From Saposhnikovia divaricata (Eukaryota > Streptophyta > Magnoliopsida > Apiales > Apiaceae), in the NCBI GenBank assembly GCA_036435485.1, contig CM071597.1, positions 171,598,147 to 171,662,146 on the forward strand: a DNA stretch of 64,000 nucleotides, written 5' to 3'. Shown in pieces: positions 59,210 through 64,000 of the stretch (position 1 is the stretch's first letter; every line of letters begins with the position of its first letter). The position numbers and the translations under genes are program-made. The notes beneath the pieces were generated by a model. The model was given only the letters and a program-made list of their open reading frames with translations. It was not told the DNA's origin and ran no database searches.

Positions 59210-61163
59210 TGAAAGGCAGATGATGTAGCCTATTTGTATTTCGAGGATACAACTCAACTTAAACAAGATTGTAATAGTAAATAGTATATAGTCTGTCACA
59301 AGGAATCTCATATTGTATTATGTGTCAGAAGAAAAAGATCAAGGTCAATCTACAGACTTGAAGAATTACTCAGTGAAGTATTCGTTAAAGAAGTGGATTC
59401 ATTTAAAGTGACAGAGATTTCGACAGTGACAGAGACAGTACAGAAGAATTAATAGAGAGAGGAGAAAAGAAAAGGAACCAGATTTTAAAGTCAATATATG
59501 AAGAACAGTCATTACGGTTAGTCACTCATGAACCAGACAGTACATCGAGTGTCAACATTAAACAATGGTTGTTTATCATTAACTTCAGTGGTTCAAGCTA
59601 TCAAGACGGGTATATTAAGAGAAGACATTAACCACAGCCATAAAGTCAAAAATAAAGAAAAGCGGTTGAAGTTAGTCGTTCATGAACCAGACCGTGCATC
59701 GAGCGTCGACAGAAATTCGGTGGTAATTCTTTATTACTTTCAGTGGTTCGAGAAAAGGATTGAGTTATCAAATGATTAATATTAACTCTCATTTAATTAA
59801 TATAATTATGTAATTGATTTAATTAATAAATTAATTCATTTCGAATTAATTTATTTATTAAATTAATTATTATGTTAATTAACTTTGAATTAATAATTTA
59901 ATCTTAATTGATTTAATTAATTAATGAGTTATTCATTAAGTGATTAAATGAATTAAATGATTTATATTAATTCTCAATTAATTAATATAATTATGCAAGT
60001 TTTTTAATTAATTAATTAATTCAGTTTGAATTAATTAATTTATTAAATTTATTATCATATTAATTAACTTTGAATTAATGTATTAATCTTATTTGATTTA
60101 ATTATGAATTTAATTAATTAATCATTACTTTTCTAAATGATTAATTGATTAAGTTGTTTAATTAAATTAAATAAATAAAAAGAAAAAGAAGTTCTCGACT
60201 CGTTTGTTTAAAAAAAGAAAAAGAGTAGTCCAGCTGTGTATTCGAATTAAACAGACAAGAGTTGGAGATCAGGTCGACAAAAGAAAAATCAAAAGAAAAG
60301 GGAAAGGAAAGATGCTTGCTTAAAGTGTTGTCGACAAAGACAAAAAGGAAATTAGGCAAAGTCACTTACGCGCCTGTGGCATGCGTGTGTTACACGCTCC
60401 AGACAGAAACAAGGAAACAGCCGCGCGTGTCTTTCACACAGCCTTCCTAAGACTGGTCTTCGTTTGCAGCGGAATATTTTTGTTTACAAATTCAATCATA
60501 TAGCCGAATTATTTAATTTAACAAGACAATCTCAATTGTCTTACCGATTGTATTGGTAAGCATGGATTGTCTTGCCTATTGTATTGCCGATTGTCTTGGC
60601 AGTACAAAACTGATTGTCTTGGAAGAACAGATTGTCTTGCCGATTGTCTTGGCAGTACAAATGAAAAAGAAAAGAGGCAGAAGAGTATATTAATTCAAGA
60701 CAGGCAGCCAGAACAACAATACACACAGAACATAACATTCAGAGAAACAAACCCAGCTCCATTCTCTCTCATTGAAGAACAACACAGCAAGAGAAATAAA
60801 TTTGTATAAATTCAAGTTCATCTTATTTTTAATATCTGATCCGATAGAACTTGTTTACTTGATACTCTTGTACTATTAGCGAGTTTTTACTCCTAATCTA
60901 TATCTCGATTTTTATTAACAAATCTAGAAAAATTCATGTCGAATTTTATAATTTGTTTTTATTAACTAGATATAATTTCTGTACTGTATTTGTAACAAAC
61001 CCCTCAAGTTAATATAATTTTATATTCAACTTGAATTTTGTTTCATTTAATTCCGCTCAAATTTGTCAAAATATAAATTAAATTTATCCGGACAAATTTC
61101 GATTAAACAGTACCGTTTGTATTCAAACCCCCCCCCCCTTCTACAAACATATTGGACCTAACA
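59210..61163 (+). repeat. 3' LTR of element E (1,954 bp)
   Basis: TGAAAGGCAGATG to CCTAACA, followed by AAGAG. Near-identical to 40423-42402 apart from an indel and a longer C run near 61126. Confidence 0.95.
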
Positions 61164-61168
61164 AAGAG

Positions 61169-61390
61169 GTATGCATTATTGCAACTGACTCTACCAAGCT
61201 ACTAGACTATGTCTTGCAGTGCAGGGTTAGTTCTCATCCAGATACTCTAGCTTTGCCAGGTAACCAATTTATTAACTCAATGGTTAACATTAGGGTAGTG
61301 CACGTCCCTAGAATTCAGAATAGGGAAGCAGATAGATTAGCTAAAAAAGGGAGGAAAAGAAATTACTTGGTGGGGGCTTGGCTAACCTAA
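61169..61390 (+). pseudogene. LINE RNase H domain, second half
   Basis: In frame with 40108-40422 once E and one copy of AAGAG are removed. Contains the third catalytic aspartate in IIATDSTKLL and the fourth in QNREADRLAKKG. It ends at TAA at 61388. This shows that E inserted into a continuous RNase H reading frame. Confidence 0.9.
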
Positions 61391-61763
61391 TTAATTGCAA
61401 GATAGGTTATATAGAGCCATACTTTAAATATCATCTTAAGTTCCATATAGGGGTCAAGTGGGATAGATATCAACCTTCTGGAAGGCATAGCACTACATTT
61501 ACTCGACCTTCACTTCAGATTTAAATCAACAGCAGGGTCATTTATAGCAAGGGTTGCTATCAATAGATATAAGATAATGAAATATAAGTCAGGGTTTAAT
61601 TGTTGCCTCTCAGACACTGTTAGGAGCTTGTACTAGGGAACATTTCTAAGAGAGGTATAGATGTGCAGAGCATATTCAGAGATACAAACGGAGTGGAGTT
61701 AATGTTATAGTCAACATTTACATTAGCAGTTTGAAATTCACTGAGTTTGAGCGCCATAATCAT

Positions 61764-61773
61764 TATATATAAA
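61764..61773 (+). promoter_or_regulatory. TATA box upstream of RNase H-like frame
   Basis: TATATATAAA lies 67 bp before the ATG at 61840, with a CA-rich stretch between resembling a plant 5' UTR. Confidence 0.5.
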
Positions 61774-61839
61774 GGCCAGACAGTGATTGTAGAACCCACA
61801 CATCCATCATTTACTCTTAACAACCAAACTCTCTTACTC

Positions 61840-62517
61840 ATGGCGTACCATTGGATCCCCCCCCCCCCCAGGTATCATGAAAATCAATGTCCATGAAAGC
61901 TCGTCCAGGAATCCTTCCCCAAATGGCTTTCACTTAGGCATCGGAGCAGTATAGCGCAACTCTGAAGGTGAACTTAAGCACCTTACCATTGGTGTCATTC
62001 CAGAACTTACTCCACTTGGCAACCAACTCTGGGCAATCTTCATCCCTCTCAAGAGAGCTTTCAAACTGGGTTATCGAAAGGTTATCCTTGAAACAGACAA
62101 TCTTGAGGCTTTCTTGATTGTGAAAAACTATCATATCGGAGCACCGGCTGGAGTGTATGACATAGCTACACAAATTGACATTCGCATCAAGGACATCCGT
62201 TGGCACTGCATGGTGTCATACATCTACTCTGCATGGAACAAACTAGCTCGCTTTGTGGCTAAACTGGATAAAAAGGTTTTCTCGAAGAGCTATTAGATTG
62301 GGATCTTGGCTATGGGATAGATGACCCTAGCTATCAGGATGTACTCATCTCAAATGAGACACCTGACCCAATGAACTTTGATGATGCCATACGTCTCTCG
62401 GACCAAACTAACTTTCTGGGTTAAGGGCAAATGAATGCTGATACCTCAATTGACCTACACATAGAAGAGGATGAAGAAAACAACATTGAGGAGGTTATGA
62501 TGGAGGAAGCCTTTTAA
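61840..62517 (+). pseudogene. RNase H-like (RVT_3 type) reading frame, broken
   Basis: ATGGCGTACCATTGG opens the frame. A C run at about 61857-61869 shifts it. Then KINVHE, GIGAV (TAG) RNSEGELKHL, LGNQLWAIFIPL, GYRKVILETDNLEAF and WNKLARFVAKL follow the RVT_3 RNase H fold. After a shift near 62278, an acidic C-terminus continues (LLDWDLGYGIDDPSYQDV, then EEDEENNIEEV) across one TAA to TAA at 62515. Of the four catalytic acids only Asp in ETDN remains: the first Asp is His, the Glu is Gln or missing (NQLW), and the last is lost. The order of blocks is otherwise complete, so the ancestral protein may already have been non-catalytic. It could be a LINE 3' ORF or a retrocopy of a host RNase H-like gene. 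Confidence 0.72.
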
Positions 62518-62826
62518 GGTGGAATAGCAGCTGTTGACGGGTTTGTCTTTGCAGGAGATCTCGTCCCTATAGAAGTGGCGTGAGCTCAGGTTTGTCGTGT
62601 AGCAGGTCTGGAGTACTGATATATATGTAATCTATGAACTTTTCCGAGTAGTAGTCATAGTCGACTTGTAAAATAAGAATGGTACATTGTACTTAGGTCC
62701 AGATGATAGGATCAATTCCAGTCAACTTGTACGTAGGGTGCAATGGCACACGCTTTCCTGCTTGTATCTATCTAAACGAGATCGGCTCTCGTTTTCTTTC
62801 AATCTAAAGCTGTTTATCAAAAAAAA

Positions 62827-63480
62827 TGTACCGAAATATTTGAAATATACAAATAAAATTATTTAATTATTATTCGTATTAATACTTTAATTCACAAAAA
62901 GTTAATCCTCACAAAATTCAAATTGTATCAAGTGTATCATATATTCATATATGTATAATTTGTTTTAAAAAATCGAAACATTAAAATTTGAAAGTCGATC
63001 AATCGATAATGTATGTCTTTTTGGTACTCGGACTTTATTAATTTATTGTTGCTACTTTGATCCAAAATAAAATTTAAACACATCTTTAATACCTGTATAT
63101 TTTAATTATTTAAGCAATTTATAAATTAAAATTTACTATAATGATTCTAAGTATTTATTTCACAGACATATTTTTACTAAAATACAAATATTAATAAATT
63201 TTTAACACCTAATTATTTTAGTACCTACATTATTAGATTTAATTATTATATAAATCAATTATATTTGGAATATTCATAGCAAATATTAATAGAGAAAAAT
63301 ATGAAAAAATAATATAAAATAACAAATAATAAAAAATTTCATGTATCACACAAGTTATATGCTAGTATAAATAATGCCCTATTATCACAAATTAGGTTAT
63401 GCCAAATTTTTAATTTATATATATAGTTCAGGTTAATTTATTACCCCTTGCCTAAGTAAACTATAACGGATATATTATCT
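62827..63480. other. AT-rich intergenic sequence
   Basis: No coherent frame or motif seen. Confidence 0.5.
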
Positions 63481-63508
63481 TAGACTTTGATTCATAGGCC
63501 GTTGTTCT
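63481..63508 (+). repeat. Direct repeat left of TIR element
   Basis: 28 bp containing TTGATTCATAGGCCGTTG. Matches 63862-63888 with a few differences. Confidence 0.88.
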
Positions 63509-63854
63509 ATAGAGAACCATCTTACGTGGAGAACCGTGGAGAACCACTAATTTTTGATTCTATGACAGAATCAAAGTTCTATTTTGTTTGTTTCTATAAA
63601 AAAGATCAATTTTTTTTTGTTCTACAAAAAAAAACTAATTTTTTTGGTTCTAAAAAAAAAATTTGCACCAAATGCTGACGTGGCAGACCTGCTGACGTGA
63701 TAGTGCCACGTCACCTGTCACGTCATCGATGTCATCATCATTGATGACGTGGCGGCATCAAATTTTTTTTTTTCTTGAAAAATTTTGATTCTACTACAGA
63801 ATTAGAAAAAATAAGGTGGTTCTCTACGATTCTCCATATAAGATAGTTCTCTAT
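63509..63854. mobile_element. Small TIR element (MITE), Mutator-like appearance
   Basis: The left end ATAGAGAACCATCTTACGTG and the continuing GAGAACCGTGGAGAACCAC match the reverse complement of the right end over about 38-40 bp with a few mismatches. The interior has T-rich runs and a GC-richer core (63676-63753) with five ACGT cores, three of them TGACGTGGC. There is no coding capacity. No 8-11 bp target duplication sits directly at the ends; instead a 27-28 bp direct repeat flanks it. Superfamily is uncertain. Confidence 0.75.
63676..63753. promoter_or_regulatory. Cluster of ACGT-core (bZIP-type) motifs
   Basis: TGACGTGGC at 63676-63684 and 63745-63753, its reverse complement at 63705-63713, plus further ACGT cores at 63695 and 63720. 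GACGTGGC is a known G-box/ABRE-like site for plant bZIP factors. Function here is inference. Confidence 0.5.
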
Positions 63855-63861
63855 TGAGTGC

Positions 63862-63888
63862 TAGTCTTGATTCATAGGCCATTGTTCT
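63862..63888 (+). repeat. Direct repeat right of TIR element
   Basis: Contains TTGATTCATAGGCCATTG, the partner of 63481-63508, seven bases beyond the TIR end. Confidence 0.88.
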
Positions 63889-64000
63889 TAATTTCACAAA
63901 TCATCTATATAATAACTTTGGGATCGAGATATGTCGAATTTATCCCAATAAATATACGTCCACATATGTAGCAAAATTCACAGCAAATTATATTAGAAAT
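63889..64000. other. AT-rich window end, no feature seen
   Basis: No motif or frame recognised. Confidence 0.4.

Larger units (their letters stand above)
40423..61163 (+). mobile_element. Element E: Ty1/copia retrotransposon (SIRE/Maximus-like), interrupted by D
   Basis: Starts TGAAAGGC, ends CCTAACA, and is flanked by AAGAG at 40418-40422 and 61164-61168. It has 1.95-1.98 kb LTRs, PBS TGGTATCAGAGC and PPT ATAGGGGGAGAT. Without nested element D it is about 12.4 kb, close to the size of SIRE/Maximus elements. Gag is nearly intact and pol is reduced to scattered remnants. The LTRs are almost identical by eye apart from an indel of about 34 bp (after 40571, absent from the 3' LTR) and a poly-C length change. 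Lineage is inferred from size, gag type and the RT linker. Confidence 0.93.
61169..62826 (+). mobile_element. LINE, downstream part to poly-A
   Basis: After the RNase H stop, about 450 bp of non-coding sequence leads to a TATA box and a second RNase H-like frame (61840-62517), then a 3' UTR ending TTTATCAAAAAAAA at 62818-62826. Such TTATC-A(n) ends are usual for plant LINEs. Whether the second frame belongs to this LINE or is a separately retroposed gene is unresolved. Confidence 0.7.

Noticed and set aside
37668..62826. Target duplication for the LINE
   Set aside because: No convincing match between sequence before 37668 and after 62826 was found.
63487..63678. 63-codon frame through the TIR element
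   Set aside because: Composed of low-complexity T/A runs of the TIR element.
1..64000. CRISPR arrays, rRNA, operons or bacterial genes
   Set aside because: Nothing resembling these; repeats here are LTRs, AT-rich palindromes or tandem satellites.

Overview
This window is a piece of plant nuclear genome, almost certainly from a flowering plant. The evidence is nested Ty3/gypsy and Ty1/copia LTR retrotransposons with plant-type primer-binding sites (tRNA-iMet and tRNA-Asp), a plant LINE with a zf-RVT/RNase H tail, a tRNA-derived SINE and a small TIR element. I see no intact host gene, rRNA or functional tRNA. Every recognisable coding stretch belongs to a transposable element, and nearly all are interrupted.

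Left block (1-36920) is a nest of Ty3/gypsy elements. The outermost recognisable host is F, a Tat/Retand-type gypsy fragment (minus strand, 34426-36920). Element C (minus strand) ends precisely inside the second, archaeal-type RNase H of F. Element B (minus strand) ends precisely inside C at 23373. Element A (plus strand, 4474-15517, duplicated target TAAAC) sits inside B. A, B and C belong to one family with very long LTRs (about 4.4-4.5 kb), PBS TGGTATCAGAGC and chromovirus (Tekay-like) pol relics. A, B and the partial LTR at 1-3661 are variants of it. C also carries a solo Athila-like LTR (24072-25707, duplicated target ATCAA). All copies are non-coding now. Copies A and B share the same coding lesions, which suggests the family multiplied while already defective.

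Middle (36921-37667) is an AT-rich tandem repeat of about 270 bp.

Right block (37668-62826) is a second nest. A 5'-truncated LINE is split in its RNase H domain by the copia element E (40423-61163, duplicated target AAGAG). E is split near the end of gag by the Athila-like element D (minus strand, 43776-52129, duplicated target GTAGT). D carries a SINE (46983-47177, duplicated target AATAGGTG). D has gag and protease only, with the protease aspartate changed. E has a nearly intact gag but only scattered pol remnants. The LINE 3' end holds a second RNase H-like reading frame with a TATA box upstream and a poly-A end downstream.

Right edge (62827-64000) is AT-rich and holds a 346-bp TIR element with five ACGT cores, flanked by a 27-28 bp direct repeat.

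The elements do not form a pathway. Their interest lies in insertion order, shared defects and unusual LTR structure. Identifications rest on reading translated motifs and boundary sequences by eye; no database search was possible.
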